Below, piece by piece: positions 39,000 through 49,063 of a stretch of 64,000 nucleotides of DNA; position 1 is the stretch's first letter, and every line of letters starts with the position of its first letter. The DNA comes from Psychrobacillus sp. FSL H8-0483 (GTDB taxonomy: Bacteria; Bacillota; Bacilli; Bacillales_A; Planococcaceae), in NCBI RefSeq assembly GCF_038637725.1, contig NZ_CP152052.1, positions 3,145,501-3,209,500 on the forward strand. The letters are read 5' to 3'. The notes beneath the pieces are model-generated. The model searched no databases, had not been told where the DNA came from, and was given only the letters and a program-made list of their open reading frames with translations. The translations under genes and the position numbers were made by a program.

Positions 39000-39596
39000 T
39001 TATGTAAGCAAACCTTTAGTGGAAGGAACACCTTTCACTCGTTCGTCTTTCGTAATAGCGTCATCAATGGCACGTGCTAGTGCTTTGAAAATGGCTTCGA
39101 TCATATGATGCGTGTTTGCACCATAATGAACGATGACATGCACGTTCATTCGGGCTTCCAGTGCGAACTTCCACAAAAATTCATGTACAAGCTCGGTATC
39201 GAAGTTTCCAACTTTTTGCGTCGGAAACTGTGCACGAAATTCTAAATGAGGACGATTCGAAATATCAATGACGACTTGTGCAAGGGCATCATCCATTGGA
39301 ACAAATGCATTTCCGTAACGTTTAATGCTCTTTTTATCGCCTAACGCTTCTTTCACCGCTTGCCCTAGTACAATTCCAATGTCCTCTGTCGTATGGTGAT
39401 CATCAATATGCGTGTCTCCATTTGCTTTTATCGTCGCATTAAACAAACCATGCTTTGTAAAAAGATCAAGCATATGGTCCATAAATGGTACGCCTGTATC
39501 GATTTCTGCTTTGCCTTCCCCATCTAAATCAATTTCTACCCATACTTTTGTTTCATTTGTCATTCTTTCTATTTTGGCCGTTCTTTTATTAGTCAT
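39000..39596 (-). CDS. hisB: Imidazoleglycerol-phosphate dehydratase
   Basis: 198 residues from ATG 39596, six bases after AAAGGGGATT... and overlapping the hisD stop. Manganese-binding THIDDHHTTEDIGI, FMDHMLDLFTKHG, and the second HHMIEAIFKALARA motif. Monofunctional, without the phosphatase domain found in Enterobacteria. The following gene is hisA; hisH would be expected between them and is missing. Confidence 0.96.
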   Translation of the reverse strand: MTNKRTAKIERMTNETKVWVEIDLDGEGKAEIDTGVPFMDHMLDLFTKHGLFNATIKANGDTHIDDHHTTEDIGIVLGQAVKEALGDKKSIKRYGNAFVPMDDALAQVVIDISNRPHLEFRAQFPTQKVGNFDTELVHEFLWKFALEARMNVHVIVHYGANTHHMIEAIFKALARAIDDAITKDERVKGVPSTKGLLT

Positions 39597-40878
39597 TTTT
39601 TGAATCCCCTTTAACCCAGCTTCTTGACTCCACTGATCGAGCATGTCCTTCTAATTGTTCTAGTCTTGCTAAACGTGCAATTTTAGGATATTGCTCTTGC
39701 CACATTTCTTCTGAATAATACACAATACTTGTTTTCTTGACGAAATCATCTACACATAATCCACTAGAAAACCGCGCTGTGCTATTTGTCGGAAGCACAT
39801 GGTTCGTACCAGCAAAATAATCTCCTACGGGCTCGCTACTAAATCTGCCGATAAATATGGCACCTGCATGTCTTATTTTTTTACTTAGCTCTTCTGGCTG
39901 CTCCGTAATAATCTCTAAATGTTCAGGAGCTAGATCATTTACAGCTTCTACAGCTTGCTCTAATGATTCTGCAATATAAATGCGACCAAAGTTCTCAATA
40001 GAAGCTCTCGCAATTTCTTCCCTTGGAAGTAGCAGTAATTGCTTTTCTACTTCAGCTGCGACTTGTTCTGCGAGACGCTCACTTGTAGTAATTAATACAG
40101 AACTAGCAAATCGGTCATGCTCTGCTTGCGCTAATAAATCGGCTGCTACTTCATCCGCAAAAGCCGTATGATCTGCAATAATCGTTATTTCACTTGGGCC
40201 AGCGATCATATCAATTGCTACTTGACCAAACACTTCTCTTTTGGCAAGTGCAACATAACTGTTACCAGGGCCAGTAATTTTATCTACCGATTTTATTGTT
40301 TCCGTACCATAGGCAAGAGCCGCAATAGCTTGCGCTCCCCCTACCTTATATATTTCTGTAATGCCAGCAATTCGAGCTGCTACTAGTACAGAGGCAGGTA
40401 GCTTTCCATCTTTTGATGGAGGTGAAACGATTACTACTCGATTTACACCTGCTACAAGCGCTGGTATCGCATTCATTAATACGGAAGACGGATAGGCTGC
40501 AGTGCCCCCAGGGACATATAATCCTACAGCATCTAAAGGAGATATTTTATATTGAATATAAGAATTTTTAGCTAAAGGAAAGTCTATATCTTGACGCGCT
40601 TGTTGGGCATGAAAGGCACGGATATTTGCTGCAGCTTCCTCCAAGTCCTGGATCAACTGTGGGTCAAAGCTAGCAAAAGCTTCTTCTACTTCTTTTTTCG
40701 TTACTTGTAGAGATGAAAGTTTTACCCCGTCCCATTTCTCCGTATAATTAAAGAGCGCTTCGTCTCCATTCTTTTGGACATCCTCAATTACTTGACGAAC
40801 CGTTGTTAAGTGATCGACATTTGCTTGTTCCACAGAGCGTTGTAATGAAACTATATCCGTAAGCTTTTCTATTCTCAT
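39589..40878 (-). CDS. hisD: Histidinol dehydrogenase
   Basis: 429 residues. Zinc enzyme for the last two oxidation steps. VPGGTAAYPSSVLMNAIPA, GPGNSYVALAKREVFG, IDMIAGPSE, LLAQAEHDRFASS and the C-terminal ALTNHVLP-like GTNHVLPTNSTARF are all in place. 8 bp after hisG. Confidence 0.97.
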   Translation of the reverse strand: MRIEKLTDIVSLQRSVEQANVDHLTTVRQVIEDVQKNGDEALFNYTEKWDGVKLSSLQVTKKEVEEAFASFDPQLIQDLEEAAANIRAFHAQQARQDIDFPLAKNSYIQYKISPLDAVGLYVPGGTAAYPSSVLMNAIPALVAGVNRVVIVSPPSKDGKLPASVLVAARIAGITEIYKVGGAQAIAALAYGTETIKSVDKITGPGNSYVALAKREVFGQVAIDMIAGPSEITIIADHTAFADEVAADLLAQAEHDRFASSVLITTSERLAEQVAAEVEKQLLLLPREEIARASIENFGRIYIAESLEQAVEAVNDLAPEHLEIITEQPEELSKKIRHAGAIFIGRFSSEPVGDYFAGTNHVLPTNSTARFSSGLCVDDFVKKTSIVYYSEEMWQEQYPKIARLARLEQLEGHARSVESRSWVKGDSKND

Positions 40879-40886
40879 AGCGTTCC

Positions 40887-41516
40887 CTACCTTTTATTCA
40901 GTTCATTTTTTAATTGTGCGACAAATGCTTGAATTCGTTCACTTTTCACTCGATAGCTAACAGGATTTACAATTAATCGAGAGGAAATATCTACAATCTT
41001 TTCATATTCCACTAACCCATTTTCTTTTAGCGTTTGCCCTGTTGAAACAATATCGACAATTCGATCAGCAAGTCCTATCATCGGAGCTAACTCAATAGAA
41101 CCATTTAGCTCGATGATTTCCACTTGCTCTCCCTTTTCTTTATAAAAGTTCGTAGCAATAGTCGGATATTTTGTCGCAACTCGTGGTGCTATCTCATTCA
41201 TTGTCGTATTAGGGAGTCCTGCAGTTGCAATATAACACTTACTAATACGTAAATCGATTAACTCGTGTACGTCTCGATTCTGTTCTAATAATACATCTTT
41301 CCCAGCAATTCCAATATCCGCAACCCCGTGCTCCACATATACGGGTACATCCATTGGCTTCGCTAAAATAAATTGAATACGCTCTTCAGGAGCTTCCACG
41401 ATTAACTTTCTAGAATCGCTAATTTCTTTAGGTAAATCAAATCCTGATTCTACAAATAATTTATATGCTTCTTCGAAAATACGCCCTTTCGGCATCGCAA
41501 TTGTTAACTCATTCAC
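40887..41516 (-). CDS. hisG: ATP phosphoribosyltransferase, short form
   Basis: 209 residues from GTG 41516, eight bases after AAGGTGG and lying within the end of his[16 protein letters not shown] start, [18 protein letters not shown], and the phosphate loop [14 protein letters not shown]. The short form lacks the C-terminal ACT-like domain and needs HisZ, encoded just before it. First enzyme of the pathway. Confidence 0.96.
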   Translation of the reverse strand: MNELTIAMPKGRIFEEAYKLFVESGFDLPKEISDSRKLIVEAPEERIQFILAKPMDVPVYVEHGVADIGIAGKDVLLEQNRDVHELIDLRISKCYIATAGLPNTTMNEIAPRVATKYPTIATNFYKEKGEQVEIIELNGSIELAPMIGLADRIVDIVSTGQTLKENGLVEYEKIVDISSRLIVNPVSYRVKSERIQAFVAQLKNELNKR

Positions 41517-42687
41517 GTAAAGAACCACCTTCTGAGACAATTATCACTTCATCAAAGCTTTGTTTAAAGGTATCTAAGTCATTGACGCTATCCATATATT
41601 GAAGCGTAATACGTTCTGCATTTTTTCTTCTCGCTTCAGCTAACACGTTTGCCTTTGAGTAAGATCCTTCATCGAATAAAATCAGCGTATGTTTTTCTTC
41701 TACTTCATTTTTAGGTAACACTTCTAAAATTCTGTCCACTCGAATCCCAAAGCCAGTTGCTCCCACTTTTTCATCAAAATGTTTAAATAACTCATCGTAT
41801 CTACCGCCGTTTCCAATAGGAAACCCACTTCCGGCTGCATGAATTTCAAATAACATTCCCGTGTAATAGCTCATATGACTTGCCAACGAAAAGTCGAAAG
41901 AAACGATGGAGGAATCACTTAATTGTAATTCCAATAAATGCTGAAGCTGTTCCACCTGCTCCATTAAATTTTGCTGCTCCGCCGTTAAAAACTGTCGAAA
42001 ATCTTCTACCGCCTTAGAATCTATCGTATAATTCACTAACTTTGTAAGTGTTTCTTTTTGCTCTACGTCTAGTCCCAAGTCCTCTAGTTTTTGCGTAAAT
42101 CCTACCATGTTTTTCTCCACTAGAAGTTGTCTTAGAATATCCACCTGTTCGGCTGAATTTGTATGATTAGCTAAAAACGCTGTCAGCATTCCTGCATGTC
42201 CAATAGTAATTTTAAAGTTCTCTATCCCTAGAGCCTTTAAAAGCTCTACGGCTGTATAAATAATTTCACTGTCTCCATAAGCACTAAAGTCGCCGATTAG
42301 CTCAAGACCTAGTTGCTCAAACTCTGCTGGTCTCCCGCCTTCTCGCTGTTGTGCACGGAAAACATTTGCATAATACGCTAAACGCAATGGATTTTTTTCT
42401 TTCAATAATTTTGAAGCTGCAATTCTTGCAATAGGAGTCGTCATATCTGGACGTAGGACGAGCATTTCACCTTGATTATCTACTAATTTAAACAATGAAG
42501 ACTCATCAATTGCCGATGCTTTCCCGATCGTTTCAAAATACTCCACGGATGGCGTTTTAATAAAGTCATACCCTTTGTTTCGTATAAAATCTCTTGCTGT
42601 TGAACGGATATATTCTTTTTGTTCATTTGCTTCCGGAAATGAATCTCTCATTCCTAGAGGTTTCTCGAACATTTGAATTTTACTCAT
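41509..42687 (-). CDS. hisZ: ATP phosphoribosyltransferase regulatory subunit
   Basis: 392 residues, a class II aminoacyl-tRNA synthetase-like fold resembling His[11 protein letters not shown] motif 1, [37 protein letters not shown], and a C-terminal [13 protein letters not shown]. It lacks tRNA-binding parts and serves as the regulatory partner of short HisG. First gene of the his operon. ATG after AGGGGTGATGAA. Confidence 0.95.
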   Translation of the reverse strand: MSKIQMFEKPLGMRDSFPEANEQKEYIRSTARDFIRNKGYDFIKTPSVEYFETIGKASAIDESSLFKLVDNQGEMLVLRPDMTTPIARIAASKLLKEKNPLRLAYYANVFRAQQREGGRPAEFEQLGLELIGDFSAYGDSEIIYTAVELLKALGIENFKITIGHAGMLTAFLANHTNSAEQVDILRQLLVEKNMVGFTQKLEDLGLDVEQKETLTKLVNYTIDSKAVEDFRQFLTAEQQNLMEQVEQLQHLLELQLSDSSIVSFDFSLASHMSYYTGMLFEIHAAGSGFPIGNGGRYDELFKHFDEKVGATGFGIRVDRILEVLPKNEVEEKHTLILFDEGSYSKANVLAEARRKNAERITLQYMDSVNDLDTFKQSFDEVIIVSEGGSLRE

Positions 42688-42745
42688 TTCATCACCCCTA
42701 AAATTACTTCACTTCACTAGAGAACTAGTATGATAAATTATTTCA

Positions 42746-42774
42746 ATTTTAGCGTATTTTAATCTGTTCGTCAA
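42746..42774 (-). promoter_or_regulatory. his operon promoter
   Basis: Minus strand TTGACG (42774-42769), 17-base spacer, TAAAAT (42751-42746). Start of hisZ is 59 bases after the -10. No T-box, leader peptide or attenuator hairpin could be found between. Confidence 0.65.
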
Positions 42775-42810
42775 CATGACACAATCTTGCACTATTTAAA
42801 GTAAAGGCTT

Positions 42811-42898
42811 TTAAACGATCATGTTGGTACCTGCCGGAAATCGGCTCTCTTTTCGCGGATTTTCGGCACATAATATTTAGTTTTTAAATAAAAAACAA
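42811..42898. repeat. Deletion copy of the type 3 hairpin repeat
   Basis: Begins TTAAACGATCATGTTG, the same 16 bases that flank the complete copy at 58702, and ends in TTTTTAAATAAAAAACAAC as that copy roughly does. Arms TGCCGGAAATCGGC / GCGGATTTTCGGCA replace TTGACGAAAATCCGC / GCGGATTTTCGTCAA, and the core between is deleted to about a dozen bases. Directly abuts the type 1 copy. Confidence 0.65.
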
Positions 42899-43166
42899 CT
42901 GATTCCATTTCATCATTCCAATTTAAATGAAAAAACTAGCAATACTAAAGGAATATATATTTTCACGGAATAAAGTATAGTTGATTTCCGCTATAGGCGG
43001 ACGCTTTCCGCTGGGGGAGCGAAAAGCCATCACCGCCGCACGCGTCGTTTGTGATGGCTTATCTGTCTCACTCATCACGCTGGAGTCGCCGCCTGCCGCT
43101 TCAATCAACAAAGTTATAAATGTTCGTATATTAATGACAAAGTACTATTTATGAAATTAACTCAAC
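42899..43166 (-). repeat. Hairpin repeat, type 1, copy B (reversed)
   Basis: Reverse complement matches copies at 29885 and 56058 from the AT-rich end TGATTCCATTTCATC through the arms to the flank TAATTTCATAAATAGTAC, which it shares with copy C. The inner loop differs more than the arms. Fills most of the 558-base gap between hisZ and the acetyltransferase gene. Confidence 0.8.
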
Positions 43167-43192
43167 TGCTTAATTAATCAGAGCCAAAGCAA

Positions 43193-43237
43193 AAAGCTAT
43201 TCTTCCTTAGTCTGTTTTTCTAAGAAGAATAGCTTTC
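43193..43237 (-). terminator. Terminator of the hprK-lgt-ppaX row
   Basis: Minus-strand AAAGCTATTCTTC / GAAGAATAGCTTT, a 13-bp perfect stem with an 18-base loop, then TTGC. It follows the acetyltransferase stop. Confidence 0.75.
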
Positions 43238-43245
43238 ATTTGTTG

Positions 43246-43755
43246 TTATTTATTATTTCGTTCGATCATTTGTTCTTTCGTATAAATAATACGCATTGGA
43301 TTTCCTCCAACAAAACAGCCTTCTGGAACGTCCGCATTCACAAGTGTGGCAGCAGAAACAATTGCATCATTACCAATTGACACTCCTGGTAGTATGGTAG
43401 TATTTGCGCCGATTAATACTCGATCACCAATTATGACATCACCTATTCGATACTCATCTATTAAATATTCATGCGCTAATATCGTAGTATTATATCCAAT
43501 AATGGAGTTGTCACCTACTTTAATACGCTCCGGAAACATCACATCCACCATCACCATTAACGCAAATGATGTTTCTTTTCCTACTTCCATCTTTAGAAAT
43601 GAACGATAAAAAAAGTTTTTCCAGCTTAAAAAAGGGGAGTATCTCGCTGCTTGAATGAAGATAAAGTTTTTGACTACCTTCCAAAAAGGGACTGTATCAA
43701 ACACATGCCACAACGAATTTGCTCCGCTCACAGGGTACCTTTCTGTTCGCCTCAT
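43246..43755 (-). CDS. Hexapeptide-repeat acyltransferase (YvoF type)
   Basis: 169 residues. Central and C-terminal left-handed beta-helix repeats (VMFPERIKVGDNSIIGYNTTILAH, VIIGDRVLIGANTTILPGVSIGNDAIVSAATLV in parts), ending GGNPMRIIYTKEQM as in maltose/galactoside acetyltransferases. Acceptor unknown. Overlaps ppaX by 4 bp; last gene of hprK-lgt-yvoD-ppaX-yvoF. Confidence 0.88.
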   Translation of the reverse strand: MRRTERYPVSGANSLWHVFDTVPFWKVVKNFIFIQAARYSPFLSWKNFFYRSFLKMEVGKETSFALMVMVDVMFPERIKVGDNSIIGYNTTILAHEYLIDEYRIGDVIIGDRVLIGANTTILPGVSIGNDAIVSAATLVNADVPEGCFVGGNPMRIIYTKEQMIERNNK

Positions 43756-44408
43756 ACTTGCTGACCTCTTGCAATATATAGAAGTTCACTAATATGATGA
43801 ATCATATATGTAGGCTCATAGGTTGCTAAAAATGCTTCTCCTTTGATTGACCAGGCAACAGCAGCAGTATCTACCCCTGCTCTTTGCCCACCAACGATAT
43901 CATGAAAATTGTCTCCAATCATCAGTGCGTTCTCTTTATCGACTTTCAATCTATTTAGCGCAAGTTCTATTGGCTCAGGATTTGGTTTTGTATGCTTAAC
44001 ATCATCAAATCCAATAATTGTGTCAAATAAAGTCTCACATTTCATCAGCCGAAGACCTCTCTCAATCATACCTCTTCTTTTTGTCGATACGACTGCTAAC
44101 TTATATCCTTGTTCTTTTAGTTTGTGTAATGTTTCGACAACCCCGTCAAAAGGTGTTACCATTCCATCGTGCTGTTCAATGTTCCAAGCACGATAAGATG
44201 CTATTAGTGATTCCGTTAAGGAAGGATCAATTGCATCAAACGTTTCATGTAAAGATGGACCAAGAAAAGGTATAACCGCGTCTCTATCATATTTCCCAGG
44301 AAATCTTTCTCCTAAAACATGTAAAAAAGATTCGATGATTAGCTCATTTGTATCTAATAAAGTTCCATCTAAATCAAATAATAATGCTGTATATGCATTT
44401 TTCTTCAT
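43752..44408 (-). CDS. ppaX: Pyrophosphatase PpaX (HAD family)
   Basis: 218 residues. HAD motifs: DLDGTLLDTNE at about 12-22, motif II Ser/Thr VSTKRRGMIE, Lys in KPNPEPI and acidic IGDNFHDIVGG. PpaX hydrolyses the pyrophosphate released when HprK dephosphorylates Ser-HPr by phosphorolysis; presence two genes after hprK supports this over other HAD roles. Overlaps both neighbours by 4 bp. Confidence 0.93.
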   Translation of the reverse strand: MKKNAYTALLFDLDGTLLDTNELIIESFLHVLGERFPGKYDRDAVIPFLGPSLHETFDAIDPSLTESLIASYRAWNIEQHDGMVTPFDGVVETLHKLKEQGYKLAVVSTKRRGMIERGLRLMKCETLFDTIIGFDDVKHTKPNPEPIELALNRLKVDKENALMIGDNFHDIVGGQRAGVDTAAVAWSIKGEAFLATYEPTYMIHHISELLYIARGQQV

Positions 44409-45361
44409 GATGTTACCACTTCCTCATGTTTTCTTTGCTCCGATTTTCGCCATATATAGGCGACAATTATCGTCAAAACAAATGCTGTTATTAATCTTAT
44501 TAATAACAAAGGCAATATCGGGATTCCTAAGGGAACAAAAATTAATGTGTCTTCCACTACTGCGTGACAAGCAACTAGGAAGATAAATACAAGCGTTGCA
44601 TCCTTTTTACTTACACCATCCTCTTGTACCGCTTGAATCATGATCCCAGCACCATATGCAAGGCCAATGACTAGTCCAGCTACAAGCGTAGGGGAAGCAT
44701 TTGGTTGTATACCAATTACTTTCGTAAAAGGTGCAAGCTTTTCGGAAAACTTCTGCAAGTAATTTCGATCTTTTAATAGCTGGAAGATTACCATTAAAGG
44801 AATAACAATAAGTGCCAACTGTAAAACACCAAACGTCGCTTTTTGCAGTCCGAGTAAAATTATTTCTCCCCAGCCATCTGGTACTTGTTGTGAAACACTT
44901 ACTACTCCGTACTTAGCAGTCTCTCCACCACCTTGCCAGACAAGATTAATAATGATAGCTGATAAGATAGCCAATCCAAAACGGACTACTAGCACAATCC
45001 AAAGCTTCACTCCAACACGAAGTGCAACTCCTGTCTCGATAAAAATATTATGTGAAAAAGATAACATCGTAGCTAATATGAACACTTCTTTTACCGTTAA
45101 TTCTAGCGAAAGTATTCCTGCAATCCCGGCATATAAATTTAGTGCATTTCCTAAAACCAACGGAATAGCAGCCTCTCCACTAAGACCAAGTAAGCCCATA
45201 AAGGGGGATATGAGATTGATAATCCACGGTAGAACAGGAGTATACTGCAATATTACTACTATTAAAGTGATTGGAAAAATTACTTTACTTAATGTCCAAG
45301 TTGTCTTTAAACCAGCTAATAACCCTCTTTTTAATGTTCCCATGCCCATCCCCATCTCCAT
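44405..45361 (-). CDS. Nucleoside-recognition-domain membrane protein (YvoD type)
   Basis: 318 residues with about eight hydrophobic helices and two gate-like repeats (GLLGLSGEAAIPLVLGNALNLYAGIAGI; SPTLVAGLVIGLAYGAGIMI, in pieces), the pattern of SpmA/SpmB and FeoB-C-type 'Gate' domains. Transported substance unknown. The N-terminus MEMGMGMGTLK has ATGs at residues 1, 3, 5 and 7; no single one has a clear ribosome site. Confidence 0.8.
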   Translation of the reverse strand: MEMGMGMGTLKRGLLAGLKTTWTLSKVIFPITLIVVILQYTPVLPWIINLISPFMGLLGLSGEAAIPLVLGNALNLYAGIAGILSLELTVKEVFILATMLSFSHNIFIETGVALRVGVKLWIVLVVRFGLAILSAIIINLVWQGGGETAKYGVVSVSQQVPDGWGEIILLGLQKATFGVLQLALIVIPLMVIFQLLKDRNYLQKFSEKLAPFTKVIGIQPNASPTLVAGLVIGLAYGAGIMIQAVQEDGVSKKDATLVFIFLVACHAVVEDTLIFVPLGIPILPLLLIRLITAFVLTIIVAYIWRKSEQRKHEEVVTS

Positions 45362-45366
45362 CTTAC

Positions 45367-46176
45367 TTACTTATCTTGATATCGTACCACTGGTTTAATA
45401 GTCTTTCTTCTATATATAAATAGAATAATGGAAATCACCACAGTGACTATGGATACAACTTGTGCAGTTCGAAGTTCTCCTATTAAATACAAACTATCTG
45501 TACGCATTCCTTCTATGAAGAATCGCCCTACAGAATACCAAGTTAAATAAAATAGGAACATTTCCCCGCGACGTAAATTAACTTTACGAAGAAGGATTAA
45601 GATAATAACACCAATTAAGTTCCATATGGATTCGTATAAAAATGTCGGATGATAATATTTCCCATCGATATACATCTGTTCGATAATCCAATTTGGAAGC
45701 ATTAAGTTTTCTAAAAACGTTCTAGTTACTTCTCCACCATGTGCCTCTTGGTTTATGAAGTTCCCCCAGCGTCCAATCATTTGTCCGATTAAAATACTTG
45801 GGGCCACAATATCTGTCAACTTCCAAAAAGAAGTACCTCTTTTTTTTGTAAAGAAATAGGCAGTTAAAAAGGAACCAATTAACGCTCCGTGAATCGCAAT
45901 TCCACCATTCCAAATTTCGATGATTTTCTCAGGGTATTGACTGTAAAAATCCCATTTAAAGATAACATAATATATGCGTGCACTAATTATGGCGATTGGA
46001 ACTGCCCAAATTAGTAGATCTGTTAAATATTCTTCATGAAAACCTCTTTTCACCATCTCACGTTGTGCCACAAGAAACGCTAAGATAATTCCGAATGCAA
46101 TAATTACCCCATACCATCGGACTTCGATCGGTCCAAGTGAAAAAGCTACTGGATCAATTACTTGTAATATATTCAT
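45367..46176 (-). CDS. lgt: Prolipoprotein diacylglyceryl transferase
   Basis: 269 residues, seven membrane helices. Lgt signature [14 protein letters not shown] at about 138-151, [13 protein letters not shown] with the essential His, and C-terminal [10 protein letters not shown]. Moves diacylglycerol from phosphatidylglycerol to the lipobox cysteine of prolipoproteins, in the membrane. 24 bp after hprK. Confidence 0.97.
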   Translation of the reverse strand: MNILQVIDPVAFSLGPIEVRWYGVIIAFGIILAFLVAQREMVKRGFHEEYLTDLLIWAVPIAIISARIYYVIFKWDFYSQYPEKIIEIWNGGIAIHGALIGSFLTAYFFTKKRGTSFWKLTDIVAPSILIGQMIGRWGNFINQEAHGGEVTRTFLENLMLPNWIIEQMYIDGKYYHPTFLYESIWNLIGVIILILLRKVNLRRGEMFLFYLTWYSVGRFFIEGMRTDSLYLIGELRTAQVVSIVTVVISIILFIYRRKTIKPVVRYQDK

Positions 46177-46200
46177 ATAAATCTCCCTTCAGCAAATTAA

Positions 46201-47136
46201 TTAATAATTCATTTCTTCATTTTGACTTATAACATCATCTAAACGCTTTGCAAAGTCTTCCGCAGCATTCACACCCATTCGTTTTAAGCGATGATTCATT
46301 GCTGCAACTTCAATAATTACGGCTAAATTTCGCCCTGGACGTACTGGAACTGTTAACTTTGTAATGGCCGTATTAATAATTTCCATTTTTTCTTCTTCCA
46401 GACCTAGTCGATCATAGGTCTTTTTCTCGTCCCATATTTCCAATTCAATAACGAGTGTAATTCGCTTATAACTTCGGATTGCACTTGCACCAAATAGCGT
46501 CATAATATCAATGATGCCTAAACCACGAATTTCCAACAAATGTTCGATTAGTTTCGGTGCACTTCCAACTAATGTCTCTTCGCCTTCTTGTCTAATCTCT
46601 ACACAGTCATCCGCTACTAAACGATGACCTCTTTTTACTAATTCTAGTGCAGTTTCACTTTTCCCTACCCCACTTTTACCAGTGATCAGTATCCCTACTC
46701 CATATATATCTACCAGCACACCATGAACGGCGGTCGTGGGAGCAAGTTTACTTTCTAAGAAGTTTGTCAGCATACTGGAAAATCTAGTAGTTGGCATACT
46801 GGTCGTTAATACAGGAACGGATTTTTCATTCGAAGCAATAATTAGTTCTTCTGGTACTTCCATTCCATGTGCAACGATAATAACGGGAGTATCTTGTGCA
46901 CAAAGCTTTGTCATTCGTTCACTTTTTTCTTTTGGCTTTAATAAATCAAAAAAGGAAATCTCTGTTTTACCCAAAAGTTGTATTCGGTTGGAAGGGTAAT
47001 GCATGAAATAACCTGCTATTTCAATCCCTGGTCTAGAAATATCGCTAATTGCAATATGGCGTCCAATTCCTTCTTTGCCACTCACTAATGAAAGATTGAA
47101 CTTCTCTTTTATATCCTTTGTTGTCACATGAGGCAT
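46201..47136 (-). CDS. hprK: HPr kinase/phosphorylase
   Basis: 311 residues. Walker A GKSGVGKS (153-160), the family signature [16 protein letters not shown] and C-terminal R-rich AKRLDDVI. It phosphorylates Ser46 of HPr and Crh and removes the phosphate by phosphorolysis, the switch of carbon catabolite repression. Crh is encoded about 16 kb away in this window. Leads the hprK-lgt-yvoD-ppaX-yvoF operon. ATG after AAAGGAG. Confidence 0.98.
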   Translation of the reverse strand: MPHVTTKDIKEKFNLSLVSGKEGIGRHIAISDISRPGIEIAGYFMHYPSNRIQLLGKTEISFFDLLKPKEKSERMTKLCAQDTPVIIVAHGMEVPEELIIASNEKSVPVLTTSMPTTRFSSMLTNFLESKLAPTTAVHGVLVDIYGVGILITGKSGVGKSETALELVKRGHRLVADDCVEIRQEGEETLVGSAPKLIEHLLEIRGLGIIDIMTLFGASAIRSYKRITLVIELEIWDEKKTYDRLGLEEEKMEIINTAITKLTVPVRPGRNLAVIIEVAAMNHRLKRMGVNAAEDFAKRLDDVISQNEEMNY

Positions 47137-47258
47137 ATTTCCAAACTCCTTTCATGCTCTAGCTACACATAGTTACTATTTTAGCATGATTATTTAAATT
47201 ATTAGTATCCTTTTAACTTTTCTACTTCTATTTATTAATAGAAAGGGGGCCAAGCCTA

Positions 47259-47807
47259 TTGAAAATCATGCTTGATGCAGGACATGGACCAGAAACACCC
47301 GGCAAGCAAACAATGGATGGGAGGATGAAAGAGTTTGAATTTAATCAAGCTGTAACACGATTAATAAAGAAGGAACTAGAGGGATGTGGGGTGGTAGTAA
47401 TTTTAAGCCATCAAGGAGAGTCTGACATCCCCCTAAGCGAGAGGACTGCACTTGCAAATAAACTGGGGGTACAAGTATTTGTCTCCATCCATGCAAATGC
47501 TTATGGTACAACTTGGAATGAAGTAAGTGGCATTGAGACTTTTACGTATACAAAGGCTTTGGACCAATCTAAAATACTTGCTAAACTTATTCAAGAATCC
47601 TTATGCTCCCTATTAAATCGTAAGGATAGAGGAATTAAGCAAGCAGATTTTGCCGTCGTCCGAGATACGAAAATGCCTTCAGTACTAGTAGAATGTGGTT
47701 TCATGACAAATAAAGAAGAAGCAGCATTGTTGCAAACCGAACAATACCGACTCCTCTGTGCTAAAGCAATTACCTTTGCTATTCTTTGCTGGAAAAATAA
47801 AAGCTGA
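47259..47807 (+). CDS. N-acetylmuramoyl-L-alanine amidase (Amidase_3), without signal peptide
   Basis: 182 residues, TTG start six bases after AAGGGGGCC. Zinc ligands His9 (DAGHGPE), Glu25 or Glu27 and His78 (VSIHANA), catalytic Glu145 (VLVECGFMTN). Cleaves the bond between muramic acid and the stem peptide. No signal peptide or wall-binding domain, as in phage lysins and in some spore/mother-cell amidases. It stands alone, divergent from hprK. Confidence 0.9.
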   Translation: MKIMLDAGHGPETPGKQTMDGRMKEFEFNQAVTRLIKKELEGCGVVVILSHQGESDIPLSERTALANKLGVQVFVSIHANAYGTTWNEVSGIETFTYTKALDQSKILAKLIQESLCSLLNRKDRGIKQADFAVVRDTKMPSVLVECGFMTNKEEAALLQTEQYRLLCAKAITFAILCWKNKS

Positions 47808-47835
47808 TGGAATCGTTTAGCGCTTCCATCAGCTT
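47796..47835 (-). terminator. Terminator after the yvlB-like gene, shared with the amidase gene
   Basis: AAGCTGATGGAA / TTCCATCAGCTT perfect 12-bp stem, 11-base loop; TTTTATTTTT on the minus side. It overlaps the last codons of the amidase gene. Confidence 0.85.
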
Positions 47836-47843
47836 CTCTAACT

Positions 47844-48980
47844 TTATTCGCCTTCTACTGTGTATCGTACAAGAACTGCTCCGGTTTTAGCTTCTCCATA
47901 AACCCTTAACGGCTCTGCCTCGGAATCAACTATTTTAGTAAATCCTACTTTTTTATTTAATAACTGCTCTGTTTGATTCAAATGTGTTACATCAGAAAGC
48001 TGCACATCTATTCTTCCAAATTGTGTAGTCGCTTTCCCTTTTAAAGACACGTCTTTCGGTACATATAATTCGACGGTTCCCGCAACTGCAGTTCCTTCTA
48101 TTTTACGTGCATCCTTGTCTTTTGTCGTTAAAATGACATGTCCACTAACAGATGAACCTTCCACTTCTTTCAATTTTCCATCAACATAGATTCGACCATT
48201 CACCGTGTCTACTTCGATAGAATCTCCATTAACACGTTGAACCTGAACCGATCCATTTACAGTCTCAATATCCGCTCTATGAAATGTTAATTCATCCAAC
48301 TCTACTTTACCGTTTGTCGTTTTTACTTTAAATGAGTTTACTTCCAAGTTTTTTGCAAGAAACTCTCCATTAAACAAACGAGCAGAAATATGGTTGTAGG
48401 CTTTCTTCGGAACATATAATGCAACTTGCACAGAAACTGTTTTCATATCACTGTACACACGCAATTTATTTCCTTCAGTAGTAAAGATAAATTCATTTGC
48501 AAAACGAGCTTTTGCTTCTTCTTCTGAAGAATTTTTGAACGATTTTACTTTTACTGTTGCATGTGTATACGGTTCATCGGAAGAGTGGATCTCGATTTTC
48601 CCATTCGCAATATTAATCGAAATGTCATCAAAGTCTATATTCTCTTTTACAAGCTTTTCTTCAAATATAACAGGCTCTCCAAATGGCATTTCAAAATCAA
48701 AATCTTTCATCTTATCTACAGTTCCTTGCATAAAGTGCATAAAACGCTCACCCATTACAGTAAAATCACGTTTTAAATCTTCTATAAAATCGGCATTTTG
48801 TTGTTTGTTCTGTGATTTTGATTGTCCATTTGTTGTTTGTTCCTGTTTTAGTTCTTCATTTACTTGTGGAGTGACTGGTATTGATTGTTTGCCAAGTGCT
48901 TCTAAAAGTGCTAATCCTTCTTGTGCAGTAATCGTGCCATTTTCAACCATATCTAAAATACGTTTACGTTCTTCTTGCAT
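47844..48980 (-). CDS. yvlB: DUF4097 family protein (YvlB type)
   Basis: 378 residues from ATG 48980, nine bases after GAGGAGG. The first 32 residues (ERKRILDMVENGTITAQEGLALLEAL) are the SHOCT-like helical pair; 45-100 are Gln/Asp-rich; 120-378 are repeating strands (INIANGKIEIHS, VKTTNGKVELDEL, VETVNGSVQVQRV, VDTVNGRIYVDG), a beta-solenoid like the adhesin fold of DUF4097. Relatives belong to envelope-stress regulons (Lia/SigW). No signal peptide. Confidence 0.88.
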   Translation of the reverse strand: MQEERKRILDMVENGTITAQEGLALLEALGKQSIPVTPQVNEELKQEQTTNGQSKSQNKQQNADFIEDLKRDFTVMGERFMHFMQGTVDKMKDFDFEMPFGEPVIFEEKLVKENIDFDDISINIANGKIEIHSSDEPYTHATVKVKSFKNSSEEEAKARFANEFIFTTEGNKLRVYSDMKTVSVQVALYVPKKAYNHISARLFNGEFLAKNLEVNSFKVKTTNGKVELDELTFHRADIETVNGSVQVQRVNGDSIEVDTVNGRIYVDGKLKEVEGSSVSGHVILTTKDKDARKIEGTAVAGTVELYVPKDVSLKGKATTQFGRIDVQLSDVTHLNQTEQLLNKKVGFTKIVDSEAEPLRVYGEAKTGAVLVRYTVEGE

Positions 48981-49063
48981 AGTGAAAATCCTCCTCATAA
49001 GTTTAAAGTATGATGCAATTTGCTTACGCTAACTTATACGATAAAATTTCCAAAAAGTTTCAT

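Noticed and set aside
42688-42745. T-box or attenuator before hisZ
   Set aside because: The leader is short and has no specifier loop, T-box sequence or terminator hairpin.
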